Below, piece by piece: positions 1-11,591 of a stretch of 64,000 nucleotides of DNA. The notes beneath the pieces are model-generated. The model did not search any database. It was given only the letters and a program-made list of their open reading frames with translations, and was not told where the DNA came from. Both the position numbers and the translations under genes were made by a program. The first letter of the stretch is position 1; each line of letters starts with the position of its first letter. Origin of the DNA: Centrapalus pauciflorus. Its lineage: Eukaryota > Streptophyta > Magnoliopsida > Asterales > Asteraceae. The DNA is taken from positions 1 to 64,000 of the forward strand of contig JAANYP010002633.1 in assembly GCA_020465985.1 (NCBI GenBank). The letters are read 5' to 3'.

Positions 1-1033
1 GATTTCGAGAAGAAAAACAGCGACCAAACTCTTGAATCTGGAGCGATTTCACAAATATATACAAGTGGAAGAATTTCGATTACATTTGCCTAACGACACT
101 GGAAAAAGTTAAACACTACAGAGAGTCACAGAAGAGGAAGGTGTTGAGGAAGGTTCAAATTAAGACGACGCCAGAAGATTATGTTTGGTCCTTGAAGTTT
201 GTTACTATTACAAAAAACAACCCTCAATTTTGGTTTTGTTTGTAAAACTCGAAACTGAATGGCGAAACTATATTGGCTGAAAACGGTTTGATTTTTTATT
301 TCAACTTTTTTGGTATGTTTCGCAAAACAAGTTGTAGTTTTGTGCTTTTAGAAAAGGTAGAGCTTTTGAGAGCTGAAGCTTTTTAATAGAGCTGGAGCTT
401 TTAGTTTTATAAATGTGTTTGGTAAAAGTAGTTTTGCTGTAGTTTTTAGTATTAAATTACGTAAAATGACATTAATATTAATTAAATGTGGTAGTTTATG
501 ATTAATAGGAGGTTAAAAAAGTAATTATGTTTGAGCAAAAGCTCCAGAGCTTTTCAAACATTACTTCTACCATCGTTTTATAAAAGAGTTTTTTTTTTTT
601 TTTTTTTTGAGAAAATGATAACTCAATGTTTCCTTCCAAACAAGGCTTTTTATAAAAAAAAAATTGTCCAAATTTAGTTTGGTTCGTTTATCTGGTTTTT
701 TTATATTTTCTAAATAAATATCATAATCATATAAGATTGTATCATAATTGTACTGAATTCTACCTATCATTGATATTTGTTTTGGTGTAGACTTATTGCA
801 TAATCTTATGGGTGATATGCGATACAAATTGTATCTACTTTTGAATTTTCAATTTTAGATTAATATAGATAGATTATTGAATAGTGAACACGAATAAAAT
901 TTGATGCTAAAAACTTTTTCTTTTCAAAGGTAAAATGACTTCTTCATGAATCCAATAAAAGGTAAACAAACATGACCTAAATTTATTTCTCAATTAATTA
1001 TTTAATATTAAAGGTGTTTTGACGTCCTTCAAG
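1..1033. other. AT-rich intergenic DNA, no gene seen
   Basis: No convincing coding region. Between about 300 and 560 there are several AGCTTTT / AAAGCT motifs in opposite orientations, suggesting a decayed MITE, but I could not define its ends. A poly-T run lies near 590-608. Short frames here are not supported. Confidence 0.5.
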
Positions 1034-1312
1034 TAGGGGTGAGCTCGGTACTGTACCGAACCGAACCGGTACCGATCCCGAAAATACCGAAACCGAATTA
1101 ATAGTTTTGGAAGAACTGAATACCGAACCGTATAATTTTATATGGTGCCGGTTCGGTTCCGAATACCGAATTTTAGCTAATTTAAGAACCGAATACCGAA
1201 CCGAAAGTACCGAATACCGAATTTTAGCTAATTTAAAAACCGAATACCGAACCGAATATATTAATTCGGTACCGGTTCGGGTTCGGGAAATGATACCCGT
1301 CGCTCACCCCTA
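1034..1312. mobile_element. hAT-type MITE, TAGGGGTG family
   Basis: The ends are inverted (TAGGGGTGAGC at the left, GCTCACCCCTA at the right). The element is flanked by an exact 8-bp duplication, CCTTCAAG, at 1026-1033 and 1313-1320, the usual hAT target-site length. The interior is made of repeated ACCGAA / GGTACCGG motifs. It carries no transposase, so it is non-autonomous. A relative lies at 10540-11025. Confidence 0.9.
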
Positions 1313-1656
1313 CCTTCAAGTACTCAAATGTCAAGCTAACCAAAGCTTTAAAAAAGAATCGTTACATGGAACTACTTTTTATGTACAAAATTTGAAAGCA
1401 TGTCATTTAATATTTATATCTAGCGGTGTGTTTCACAAGAATCAAAGAAAAATGATGAAAATGACAAATAAAAAAAGAAACTGAAATAGCGGTCAATAAT
1501 TTTCGTCTGTTTCTTCCCACTTTTAAGAGGAAGAAAAATGAGCCAAAATTAGTTAAATTTTCATCTGTTTCTCTTCTAAAGAAAGTTATAGAACACAACT
1601 GAGATTATATTTCTTCTCAATTTTATTCTTTTTCATCCTTAAATAGAGTTGTGAAA

Positions 1657-3350
1657 TGTAACACCCCGACTCCCGAGCAGGTACGTGTAATTATCCTATT
1701 GACCAATTATTTTATTGAGTATTGCGTTGGTCCAATTGCGTCCCGTATAGTGGATTATACGTGTCGGGACGGGGGATTACGTGGATTCGGGATATAATTT
1801 TAGTGGATAAATTATAATTATGGATTCACGAGATTAAATGGGATTTAATGATATAAATAGTGGATTTTTGATATTGGGGTCGGGTATCGGTGTCGAACCC
1901 GCGATATAACGGGATCCGTATATAGCGTATATGTGTGTGACGTTCATTCTTATCCTTCTTTTGTGCAATTTCAAAGGAAAAGGTGTGTGTGTGTGAACCT
2001 ATTTGCTGGAGCTTCAAATTGGATCCAAAAACAATTGATCAAGGTGTTGAAAATCAGATTTGGCATCTTCTAGTTGTGTTCTTGAAGTTGCAAGGTAAGA
2101 AGCCCCTAAATTGAATTTGATTTTGTGTGTTTAGCATTGAGATATGTTGGGAATTGTTGTGGAATCGAGTTAGTAGTGTTCTAGCATCATTTATCTGTAA
2201 ATTAGCTGCTGGAATCGGGTTAGGGGGATGAGTTCATCCCTGGACAGAACAGAAACAGAAACAGGGGCCTGCTGTTCGACGCGAGCGCGGCCGCGATGTT
2301 CTTGGGGAGCGCGGGCCAGTGCGGCCGCGATCGGGCTTTTGCGGGCTTGGGTCGGTTTGGGCTTTGGGGGTCCGTTGGGTTGTTTTGTGGGGTTCATTTG
2401 GGTATATTAACAGTTATGGGATAATCGAGATTAATCTGGGAGAATTAATTTGTGTACAGGGATTCCCAGAGATTGTTACGGGCCGGGTTCGGATCAATCA
2501 GTTAGGGAGATTGTGCAGGGTGATCCAGGTGAGTACGCGAGACTTTTTCCAAAGACTAGTCGTTGTCTTTCGAGTCTTTTGTGTTAATATTTCATATGTG
2601 ATTATATGAATTGTTTGGGCACTGCGAGTTGCCCCTCAGGTATGATCTTTCTTTCTTTATATGTGTTATATATATATGAGATCCATTATAGTGCATTGCG
2701 ATGAGTTATCGCGAGAGCTGTGTAGCTCTGTTTGACCCTGTGAAGGGTTCCCATATATATATATGCGGCCGTTATTCCTGTTAGCTTCCACGGGCGTGGT
2801 TTGGCTCCAAGGGGGGAGGGATCCCCAATTGAGATGAGTATCTCTTTCTGTATTGGATCTCTAGGGTCTCTGAGTAGAGACTCGCTGGCATGTGTTATGC
2901 CGTGTAGTGTAGGGTTGCCATGTGACATGCGATGTGTGATTATGTGAATTGTGCAGTGTCTAACCCTTGTGTACTCACGAGCTGCGAAGCTTACGTACTC
3001 GAGTCTGATGTGTGTATCAGGGGGACCGAAGATAGGACCGCCAGCTCCTGAGCGACGATAGGAGCTTGACTTGCTGCGATCGGGAGATTCTGCTTTTGTT
3101 ATCCGTATGTGATTACTTTGCTAGAAACTTTGGGACAAATGATACTGGATTCGTATGTGAATATTTGGGTCCGGGTCGGGTTTTGTATGTCGGGTTGACT
3201 TTTGGATATTATGGTTAATGTTTGTGTAAAATGTTTTAATTAATCAGTGTTTGTGTAAACCCTTGACATGTGTGATGGATTTTATATGCGTTTATGCCAC
3301 ATGTGTATTGTAAATGACGTGGCTTTTAGCTGGGATTAGAGGGTGTCACA
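1657..3350 (+). repeat. 5' LTR of the Tekay-like element
   Basis: 1,694 bp. A TATA-like motif (TATAAATA) is at 1852-1859, so transcription would start around 1885. Most of it matches the 3' LTR closely, but roughly 1919-2225, just downstream of the expected start site, is strongly diverged from the equivalent part of the 3' LTR. A GC-rich patch near 2280-2340 carries two NotI-type palindromes (GCGGCCGC). Short frames in this LTR are not genes. Confidence 0.93.
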
Positions 3351-3354
3351 TGTA

Positions 3355-3366
3355 TGGTATCAGAGC
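3355..3366 (+). other. Primer-binding site (initiator tRNA-Met)
   Basis: TGGTATCAGAGC lies four bases after the 5' LTR end. This is the standard plant retrotransposon primer-binding site complementary to the 3' end of initiator methionine tRNA. Confidence 0.93.
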
Positions 3367-3534
3367 TTGTGGTTTTAGTATTGAGTATCAGTGGATGCTT
3401 GAGCTTAGACCGTGTTCAGATTCTTGGGGAGTATTCCGGTGACGGATACTAGAGGATTTAATTATCCTGGCTTAGTGTATAACGCTGGGAGACCTATTTC
3501 TTGTGCTTAATTGCCTTGTTTTGTGCAGATTAGT

Positions 3535-6500
3535 ATGGCAGACCAGGGAGAGGGTTCTGGCGCGGGTAAGCCGCCGGGTGATGATGAGTATATCCGCAAG
3601 TCAGAGTTGCTTGGGGTTCTTACAGAGTTCTATAGACAGCAGAGAGAGCTGGAGAGAGAGCAGAGGCATGATACGGGGCCACGTTCTGGGGACGGTCAGG
3701 ATACGGGCACGGGTGCAGGTGCCTCTTCCTCTACATCTCAGCGAGGGGGTTCATTTAAGGATTTCATGACTGGGAATCCTCCAGAGTTCAGAGGCGGGGG
3801 TGAGCCAGGGATGGCACTCGCGTGGGAGCGCGAGATTGAGTCTGCATTTCGGGTTGCTCATGTGGACCCGAAAGACATGGTAGGGTATGCCACGTATCAG
3901 TTGAGGGGTGGAGCCTCACAGTGGTGGGGATCTATCGAGTCTTCCATGTCTGATTCTCGTGCATATGCGATGTCCTGGGCTCAGTTTAAGGACATGTTTG
4001 AGATTCAGTATGCGCCCCGTGATGAGCAGAGAGAGATGGAGCGCCGTTTCCTCCACTTACAGCAGAGGGATCTGTCCGTGCAGCAGTATGTGGATCGCTT
4101 CAATGAGTACTCCCAGTTCGCGCCGCAGCATGTGAATACAGAGAGGCGCAAGGCCGATGCCTTTGTTGACGGCCTGAGACCAGATATCAGGGAGTTTGTG
4201 GGATTACAGGAGACGTCATCTTTTGCCAGGGCGCTAGAGTTAGCTCGCATGAGAGAGCGAGAGATCGAGAGGCAGCGGGAGCAGCCGCCTACTCAGAGAC
4301 AGCGTACGGGAGCCACTGAGCAGTCTAGTTACTGGCGCGAGCCGAGGGATCAGCAGCCCGAGCAGGGCCGTCATCAGGAGCAGAGTTCAGGTCCGCGTAG
4401 GGACCGAGGCAGAGACAGAGGCAGAGATAGAGGTCGGGATGAGAGATCCCGGGGACAGGGCCAGAGAGGCAGTTATGCGGCCAGTCAGAGCAGTGTTGGG
4501 CAGGGGTCCCGGGCATCAGGGAGCAGAGTTGACAGTACATCCGGGGAGCGAGATTGTCCGAGATGCCACCGCAGGCATGCCGGACCGTGTGCCAGTGATC
4601 AGTTCCGGTGTTTTAGATGTGGCCAGTTCGGCCACACAGCTACAGCCTGCACAGCCCCAGAGGCATTATGCTTCCGATGTGGGAAGCCGGGCCATCGCAT
4701 GAGAGACTGCCCAGAGTCAGCACCAGCAGTACCGGGAGCGAGCACGAGCGGTGCTAGAGTCGAGCCTTCTTCTTCCACCTCCCGCAGGGATGCAGCTCCG
4801 AGAGCCAGAGGCCGGGTGTTCCAGGCCACAGCTGAGGAGGCCAGAGATGCTCCAGATGTTGTTACGGGTACGTATATTCTGAATGGCTTGCGTGCGCGAG
4901 TCTTATTTGATTCTGGAGCCGATCGCTCTTATGTGTCAGTGTCCTTCTGTGCTTATTTTGCTGTTGTTCCTACTGTATTATCTGTGCCATTGATTGTCGA
5001 GAGGGTAGACGGCAGTACCGCCTTAGTGAGCCGTGTGTATCGAGAGTGTGTACTCGAGATCGATACTCACCGATTCTTGATCGATTTACTGCCTATCGAG
5101 ATCAGCAGTTTCGATGTGATCGTCGGTATGGACTGGATGACAGCCCGTCAGGCAGATATTCTTTGTGCAAAGAAGATGATCAGGATACCGATTTCTGAGA
5201 CCGAGGTCGTGACAGTTTACGGGGAGAGGCGAAAGGGCGAGATTGGGATCATCTCGATGGTTAGAGCTCAGAGATATGTGACCAAAGGTTGTGAGACCTT
5301 CCTGGCTTATGTGATTGACGCCCAGAAGGAAAAGACGAAGGTAGGGGATGTACCTGTAGTGCGAGACTACCCTGAGGTATTCCCAGATGAGCTACCTGGG
5401 CTACCGCCAGATCGCCAGGTAGAGTTCCGGATCGACCTTATCCCTGGAGCGGTGCCGATTGCGAAGACGCCTTACAGGCTGGCACCCACTGAGATGCGAG
5501 AGATGATGACTCAGCTTCAGGAGTTGCTGGATAGGGGATTTATCCGTCCGAGCTCATCACCGTGGGGAGCACCGGTGTTGTTTGTGAAGAAGAAAGACGG
5601 TACCATGCGAATGTGTATCGACTATCGGGAGTTAAATAAAGTGACAGTGAAGAATAGATATCCACTTCCGCGAATCGACGATTTATTCGATCAGCTACAG
5701 GGATCTAGCTTCTTCTCAAAGATTGATTTGCGATCTGGATATCATCAGCTGAAGGTCAGGGAAGAAGATGTGCCCAAGACAGCCTTCAGGACGCGCTATG
5801 GACACTATGAGTTTCTAGTCATGCCATTCGGACTGACTAACGCACCCGCAGCCTTCATGGTTTTGATGAATAGGGTGTGTAGAGCCATGTTGGATCGATT
5901 TGTGATCGTGTTCATAGACGACATATTGATCTATTCGAGGAGCGCTGAGGAGCATGAGCAACACTTGAGGGAGGTCCTAAGCGTGCTGCAGAAAGAGAGA
6001 CTTTATGCGAAATTTTCGAAGTGCGAGTTTTGGCTCCGAGAGGTGCAGTTCTTGGGCCATATTGTGAGCAGCGAGGGCATCAAAGTGGATCCCGCGAAGA
6101 TCGAGGCTGTGATGAGTTGGGAGCAGCCTAAGACCGTGCCAGAGATTCGTAGTTTCCTGGGATTAGCAGGCTACTACAGACGGTTCATTCAGAATTTTTC
6201 GCGGATAGCCATGCCGTTGACGAGATTGACACGGCAGGGCGTACCATTCGAGTGGAATGACGAGCAGGAGACTGCCTTTGCCGAGTTGAGAGCTCGATTG
6301 TGCCAGGCACCGGTGTTAGCCTTGCCCGAGGGTACGGATGATTTCGCTGTGTACTGTGACGCATCAGGGACAGGGTTGGGTTGTGTGTTGATGCAGCGGG
6401 GCAAGGTGATTGCCTACGCTTCGAGACAGCTGAAGACATATGAGGAGAATCATACTGTCCATGACCTTGAGTTGGATGCCATAGTCTTTGCGTTAAAGAT

Positions 6501-8181
6501 ATGGCGACATTATCTATATGGGTCCCAGTTTGTGGTTTATACGGATCATAAGAGCCTTCAGTATCTTTTCAGTCAGAAGGAGTTGAACATGCGACAGAGA
6601 CGCAGTTTAGAGCTTCTGAAAGATTATGACTGTGAGATACAGTATCATCCTGGGAAGGCGAACGTAGTTGCTGACGCCTTGAGTCGTAAGGCGTGTGTTC
6701 AGACGATTACCTCCCGAGCTGTGAGACTCGAGATCACCTCTACCCTGATTGACAGTCTGAGATTGGCACAGATAGAGGGTCTGCGGGAGCAGAATGTGAA
6801 GAGGGAAAGGTTAGTTGGGCAGACAGAGTCGTTGGTCAGGGATGACCGAGGGATATATACGCTGAGAGGCAGAGTTTGGGTTCCCAGAGTTGGGAACTTG
6901 CGACAGTTGATTCTTGATGAGTCACATAAGTCGAGGTTGTCTATTCACCCTGGGAGCACCAAGATGTACCGAGATCTCCGAGAGTTCTACTGGTGGCCGG
7001 GTATGAAAAGGGATGTGGGCCGTTACGTCGAGCAGTGTATGACGTGTTTGCGGGTCAAAAGTGAGCATCAGAAGCCGCACGGCCGTCTACAACCACTGGA
7101 GATTCCTGAGTGGAAGTGGTACCACATCACGATGGATTTCATCGTCAGACTTCCTCGTACTGTGCGTGGGAACGATATGATTTGGGTCATAGTAGACCGG
7201 TTGACTAAGAGTGCGCACTTTCTTGCGGTTCGGGGTACGATCACGATGGACCAGCTAGCGCGGCTGTATATTAATGAGGTGGTGTCGCGGCATGGGATTC
7301 CGAAGTCGATTACTTCTGATCGCGATACTCGATTCACCTCGCGGTTCTGGCAGAGTTTCCAGAGAGAGCTGGGTACCCGGGTTCAGCTGAGCACAGCTTA
7401 CAGGCCTCAGACAGATGGGCAGACCGAGCGCACCAACCAGACACTTGAGGACATGTTGAGAGCATGTGCCATAGACTTCAGAGGTAGCTGGGATGTGCAT
7501 CTCCCATTAGTAGAGTTTGCTTATAATAATAGCTACCATGCCTCGATTAAGATGGCACCGTTCGAAGCATTATATGGCCGTAAGTGTCTAACCCCCGTGT
7601 GTTGGGGTGAGGTCGGTGAGCGACCGATCAGTGGGCCTGAGCTACTTCAGGAGACGAGTGATAAAGTAGCTGTGATCCGGGAGCATATGCGAGTTGCACA
7701 GAGCCGTCAGAAGTGCTATGCTGACCGCCGTACTTCAGAGCTCGAATTCAGTGTTGGGGATCAGGTATTGTTGAAAGTGTCTCCATGGAAGGGTGTTATT
7801 CGTTTCAGGCACCGGGGCAAGTTGAGTCCGAGGTATATAGGGCCGTTTGAGATAATTGCCAGGGTCAGAGATCAGGCCTACCGGTTGAGATTGCCGCCAG
7901 AGTTAGCCGGTGTTCATGATACATTCCATGTGAGCCATCTGAGAAAGTGTCTAGCTAAGGAGGATCAGTATGTGCCTTTATCAGAGATATCCGTGGATGA
8001 TCAGTTGAGATATGCTGAGCAGCCAGAGATGATTACTGATCGGAAGATAAAGAAATTGCGCAATAAAGAGATATCGTTGGTACTCATTCAATGGAGACAT
8101 CATAAGGGTACCAGCGCAACTTGGGAGCCCGAATCTGAGATGCGGAGTCGCTACCCTTTTCTGTTCCAGAGTCAGAGTTAG
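3535..8181 (+). CDS. Gag-Pol polyprotein of the Tekay-like retrotransposon
   Basis: An uninterrupted frame of 1,548 residues starting at the ATG at 3535. The frame can be extended 24 bp upstream only with a TTG, so the ATG is preferred. Domains in order are: retrotransposon Gag (about 60-240); a basic RDRGR-rich stretch; two CCHC zinc knuckles (about 357-392, CFRCGQFGH and CFRCGKPGH); aspartic protease with LFDSGAD (about 457); reverse transcriptase with FIDDILIYS (about 793-801); RNase H starting near YCDASG (about 940); integrase with an HHCC zinc-binding region (about 1127-1170) and catalytic D, D, E near 1200, 1262 and 1298; and a C-terminal chromodomain-like segment (about 1500-1541). 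All expected catalytic residues are present and there is no frameshift. Codon composition is more GC-rich than the surrounding DNA. The product would drive copy-and-paste transposition, with the chromodomain probably biasing integration to heterochromatin. Confidence 0.96.
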   Translation: MADQGEGSGAGKPPGDDEYIRKSELLGVLTEFYRQQRELEREQRHDTGPRSGDGQDTGTGAGASSSTSQRGGSFKDFMTGNPPEFRGGGEPGMALAWEREIESAFRVAHVDPKDMVGYATYQLRGGASQWWGSIESSMSDSRAYAMSWAQFKDMFEIQYAPRDEQREMERRFLHLQQRDLSVQQYVDRFNEYSQFAPQHVNTERRKADAFVDGLRPDIREFVGLQETSSFARALELARMREREIERQREQPPTQRQRTGATEQSSYWREPRDQQPEQGRHQEQSSGPRRDRGRDRGRDRGRDERSRGQGQRGSYAASQSSVGQGSRASGSRVDSTSGERDCPRCHRRHAGPCASDQFRCFRCGQFGHTATACTAPEALCFRCGKPGHRMRDCPESAPAVPGASTSGARVEPSSSTSRRDAAPRARGRVFQATAEEARDAPDVVTGTYILNGLRARVLFDSGADRSYVSVSFCAYFAVVPTVLSVPLIVERVDGSTALVSRVYRECVLEIDTHRFLIDLLPIEISSFDVIVGMDWMTARQADILCAKKMIRIPISETEVVTVYGERRKGEIGIISMVRAQRYVTKGCETFLAYVIDAQKEKTKVGDVPVVRDYPEVFPDELPGLPPDRQVEFRIDLIPGAVPIAKTPYRLAPTEMREMMTQLQELLDRGFIRPSSSPWGAPVLFVKKKDGTMRMCIDYRELNKVTVKNRYPLPRIDDLFDQLQGSSFFSKIDLRSGYHQLKVREEDVPKTAFRTRYGHYEFLVMPFGLTNAPAAFMVLMNRVCRAMLDRFVIVFIDDILIYSRSAEEHEQHLREVLSVLQKERLYAKFSKCEFWLREVQFLGHIVSSEGIKVDPAKIEAVMSWEQPKTVPEIRSFLGLAGYYRRFIQNFSRIAMPLTRLTRQGVPFEWNDEQETAFAELRARLCQAPVLALPEGTDDFAVYCDASGTGLGCVLMQRGKVIAYASRQLKTYEENHTVHDLELDAIVFALKIWRHYLYGSQFVVYTDHKSLQYLFSQKELNMRQRRSLELLKDYDCEIQYHPGKANVVADALSRKACVQTITSRAVRLEITSTLIDSLRLAQIEGLREQNVKRERLVGQTESLVRDDRGIYTLRGRVWVPRVGNLRQLILDESHKSRLSIHPGSTKMYRDLREFYWWPGMKRDVGRYVEQCMTCLRVKSEHQKPHGRLQPLEIPEWKWYHITMDFIVRLPRTVRGNDMIWVIVDRLTKSAHFLAVRGTITMDQLARLYINEVVSRHGIPKSITSDRDTRFTSRFWQSFQRELGTRVQLSTAYRPQTDGQTERTNQTLEDMLRACAIDFRGSWDVHLPLVEFAYNNSYHASIKMAPFEALYGRKCLTPVCWGEVGERPISGPELLQETSDKVAVIREHMRVAQSRQKCYADRRTSELEFSVGDQVLLKVSPWKGVIRFRHRGKLSPRYIGPFEIIARVRDQAYRLRLPPELAGVHDTFHVSHLRKCLAKEDQYVPLSEISVDDQLRYAEQPEMITDRKIKKLRNKEISLVLIQWRHHKGTSATWEPESEMRSRYPFLFQSQS

Positions 8182-8202
8182 ATTCCGGGACGGAATCTTT
8201 GT

Positions 8203-8216
8203 AAGGGGGGAGGATT
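8203..8216 (+). other. Polypurine tract
   Basis: A purine-rich run (AAGGGGGGAGGA followed by TTT) lies directly before the 3' LTR. It is the expected primer for plus-strand DNA synthesis of this element. Confidence 0.85.
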
Positions 8217-9924
8217 TGTAACACCCCGACTCCCGAGCAGGTACGTGTAATTATCCTATTGACTAATTATAATAGTGATTATTGCGTTGGTCCAATTGCG
8301 TCCCGTATAGTGGATTATACGTGTCGGGACGGGGGATTACGTGGATTCGGGATATAATTTTAGTGGATAAATTATAATTATGGATTCACGAGATTAAATG
8401 GGATTTAATGATATAAATAGTGGATTTTTGATATTGGGGTCGGGTATCGGTGTCGAACCCGCGATATAACGGGATCCGTTTAAGCGTTATATGTATACGT
8501 GACGTGGTTGCTTATCCTTTCCTTTTGTGCAAAACAGAGAAAGTGTGTGTGTGGATTTCTGCTACTGCTAGGGCTGAATTCAAACTTAAATCAAAGTGAT
8601 TCAATTGCTGCAATTTGGATTAGAAACCCCAAGAGGTGTTCTTGAAGTTAAAGGTGAGGATCCTTGATTTAAATCTAATCCTTGTGTGTTAATTGTTGTG
8701 AATTGATGGGAATTGGTTTGGATATGTCCTAGTAATGTTTTGGTAACATTTATATGTGTTTTAACTGCTGGAATTGGGTTTGGGGAGGTAATTACCTCCT
8801 GGACAGAACAGAAAAACGAACAGGGGAACTGTTCTGCTTCGTGAACGCGGTCGCGACGCGCTAAGCGCGGCCGCGATGTTCTTGGGGAGCGCGGGCCAGT
8901 GCGGCCGCGATCGGGCTTCTGCGGACTTGGGTCGGTTTGGGCTTTGGGGGTCCGTTGGGTTGTTTTGTGGGGTCATTTGGGTATATTAACAGTTATGGGA
9001 TAACTGAGATTAATCTGGGAGAATTAATTGTGTACAGGGGCTATCAGAGATTGTTACGGGCCGGGTTCGGATCAATCAGTTAGGGAGATTGTGCAGGGTG
9101 ATCCAGGTGAGTACGCGAGACTTTTTCCAAAGACTAGTCGTTGTCTTTCGAGTCTTTTGTGTTAATATTTCATATGTGATTATATGAATTGTTTGGGCAC
9201 TGCGAGTTGCCCCTCAGGTATGATCTTTCTTTCTTAATATGTGTTATATATATGAGATCCATTATAGTGTATTGCGATGAGTTATCGCGAGAGCTGTGTA
9301 GCTTTGTTTGACCCTGTGAAGGGTTCCCATATATATATATGCGGCCGTTATTCCTGTTAGCTTCCACGGGCGTGGTTTGGCTCCAGGGGGGGAGGGATCC
9401 CCAATTGAGATGAGTATCTCTTTCTGTATTGGATCTCTAGGGTCTCTGATTAGAGGCTCGTTGGCATGTGTTATGCCGTGTAGTGTAGGGTTGCCATGTG
9501 ACATGCGATGTGTGATTATGTGAATTGTGCAGTGTCTAACCCTTGTGTACTCACGAGCTGCGAAGCTTACGTATTCGAGTCTGATGTGTGTATCAGGGGG
9601 ACCAAAGATAGGACCGCCAGCTCCTGAGCAACGATAGGAGCTTGACTTGCTGCGATCGGGAGATTGTGCTTTTGTTATCTGTACGTGATACTTTGCCAGA
9701 AACTTTGGGACAAATGATACTGGGTTGTATGTGAATATTTGGGTCCGGGTCGGGTTTTGTATGTCGGGTTGACTTCGGGATATTACGGTTAATGTTTGTG
9801 TAAAATGTTTTAATTAATCAGTGTTTGTGTAAACCTTGACATCGTGATATGGATTGTGATTGCGTTAATGCCACATGTGTATTGTAAATGACGTGGCTTT
9901 TAGTTGGGATTAGAGGGTGTTACA
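8217..9924 (+). repeat. 3' LTR of the Tekay-like element
   Basis: 1,708 bp. It is nearly identical to the 5' LTR over the first ~260 bp and the last ~1.1 kb, but carries a different variant of the intervening R/U5 block (about 8479-8790). The TATA-like motif is at 8412-8419. Short frames here mirror those in the 5' LTR and are not genes. Confidence 0.93.
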
Positions 9925-9929
9925 CGAAA

Positions 9930-10539
9930 CACAACATAAATGATTACCTGTAATTAAAAGATTACATCTAAAAGATTTAAAAATATACATCCAAACACCT
10001 TAAAGGAGGATAATAATAAACGTTTACGTAATGCAAAATGTCTTGTTACACTGATTCTTGTGAATAAATTTTATGAATATTTTTTTATGTGATGTATGCC
10101 TCACATAAAACATCTGAGTAATTTTTCAGACAACCATTAAGGTGGTAAGAGTATCCATCATTCCTATATCTCATAATTCTAGTCACATCAGTTTTTCTTT
10201 TTCTATTCCTTTCATATTTCTCTTTTAGAAGTACTTATCTTTCTATCTCAATATCTATTGCTCATTAAATTTAAATAATTAGAGGGAGAAAGATATAAGA
10301 GGAAGAAAGAGGAAGGGGCTGCTCAGGGTGGAGATACCGAAAAGGTACACGAAAGCCTTCAAGGCCAAAATGGAAGGGGAGGGGTTGTATTTCTGTCGGG
10401 ATTGGTCTTAGGTGGCACTCCGCTACCGTTGTGGGATGAGTATTTTGTTCAATCTTATGAATATAATTAAGATTTTCACATAGGTTTAAGGTGTTAATAT
10501 TAAGATGGGTATGGATATTTTAGAACTTTCAATTCTACC
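9930..10539. other. AT-rich intergenic DNA, no gene seen
   Basis: No supported feature. A short GC-richer patch around 10310-10440 has no recognisable similarity to a known gene or RNA. Confidence 0.4.
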
Positions 10540-11025
10540 TAGGGGTGAGTGACGAGTACCATTTTCCGAGCCCGAACCGGTACCGGTACCGGTACCGACC
10601 GATACCGAATTAATATATTCGGTCTGGTACTCGGTTTTTAAATTAGCTAAAATTCGGTACTCTCGGTTTCGGTACCATATTTATCCCGTATATCCCGATC
10701 CCGAACCGAATATATAAATTAGCTAAAATTCGGTATTTGTAACTTTAAAACGTTAAACTTTGTTCGGTATTTGATATTCAATTTTCGGTATTATGAATTC
10801 GGTATTTGGTATTCGGGTGCAATATTTTGTAATGTATGTTTGGTATATGATATATTTTTCTTATTCGGTCCAAAGACGTGACTGGCACCGAAAACCCGGT
10901 CCCAGAACCGGCACCATATAAAATTATACGGTTCGGTATTCGGTTCTTTCAAAACTAATAATTCGGTTTCGGTATTTTCGGGATCGATACTGGTTCGGTA
11001 TGGTCCGGTACCGAGCTCACCCCTA
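10540..11025. mobile_element. hAT-type MITE, TAGGGGTG family
   Basis: The inverted ends are TAGGGGTGAG and CTCACCCCTA. Flanking 8-mers ATTCTACC and ATTCTTTC agree at six of eight positions, a decayed hAT target-site duplication. The core repeats GGTACCGG / TTCGGTA motifs and shares blocks with the element at 1034-1312 in the opposite orientation. The frame over its right half is a by-product of this repeat. Confidence 0.8.
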
Positions 11026-11591
11026 ATTCTTTCCATCATTGATTTTTGTTTATTTGCAAGGGGACTAGGGGTTACATAAACTAGATTTGTTAAAGTTAAA
11101 ATAAACAAAATAGAAGGAACATTTGACCAATCATGCAATGATGGGTTGTACCTACAAATATGAACAAAAATGGGCCTAAAAGCATGAGATGAAAAAGACA
11201 AAAATGGGAAGAAGACTTAAGATAAAAGTAAGAGGACCTTTAATGGAAATATTCAAAAGTTTTATCTTACTTGTAAATTTCCTAATACTTTCCATGCAAT
11301 GCATCACCCCCTTAACTTGTCTTCTTGTCTTATGGTCACCTAATTGGACTTCCATTCACACTAACACTAGACTCTGTTTGGTCCATTTATTCCTCCTCTA
11401 AATAAAATAATAGAAACACATTGTTTAATGATTAATAGGGTTTTAAGGATTGAACGGGAAGTTTGAGTTGGCGTTTTCAGGATATTTATTAATTATTTAT
11501 TTTTTAAAAGACAGAAAATAAAATAAAACAAAGTGTTAATAACTTTTTTTGCATGTATACTTTGTTATATCAAAAAAGGGTTTTTTTTATT

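Larger units (their letters stand above)
1657..9924 (+). mobile_element. Complete Ty3/Gypsy LTR retrotransposon, Tekay-like chromovirus
   Basis: An 8.27 kb element with LTRs at 1657-3350 and 8217-9924, each starting TGTAACACC and ending GGTGT(C/T)ACA. A primer-binding site complementary to initiator tRNA-Met follows the 5' LTR, and a purine-rich tract precedes the 3' LTR. The candidate target-site duplication is TGAAA (1652-1656) versus CGAAA (9925-9929), four of five bases. One long gag-pol frame fills the interior with domain order Gag, PR, RT, RNase H, INT and a C-terminal chromodomain-like tail, which is chromovirus organisation. Long LTRs and the chromodomain type suggest the Tekay/Del clade. 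The uninterrupted frame suggests potential autonomy, but the LTRs differ in a block of about 300 bp. Confidence 0.95.

Noticed and set aside
1107..1484. 125-residue frame with repeated TEYR motifs
   Set aside because: It is the translation of the ACCGAATA repeats in the hAT MITE at 1034-1312 running into adjacent DNA.
2191..2609. Several frames in the GC-rich part of the LTR
   Set aside because: They lie within the LTR and do not match retroviral or host proteins; the GC-rich block explains their openness.
10791..11201. 136-residue minus-strand frame
   Set aside because: It overlaps the hAT MITE at 10540-11025 and shares the same repeat-derived peptide as the 1.1-kb element.
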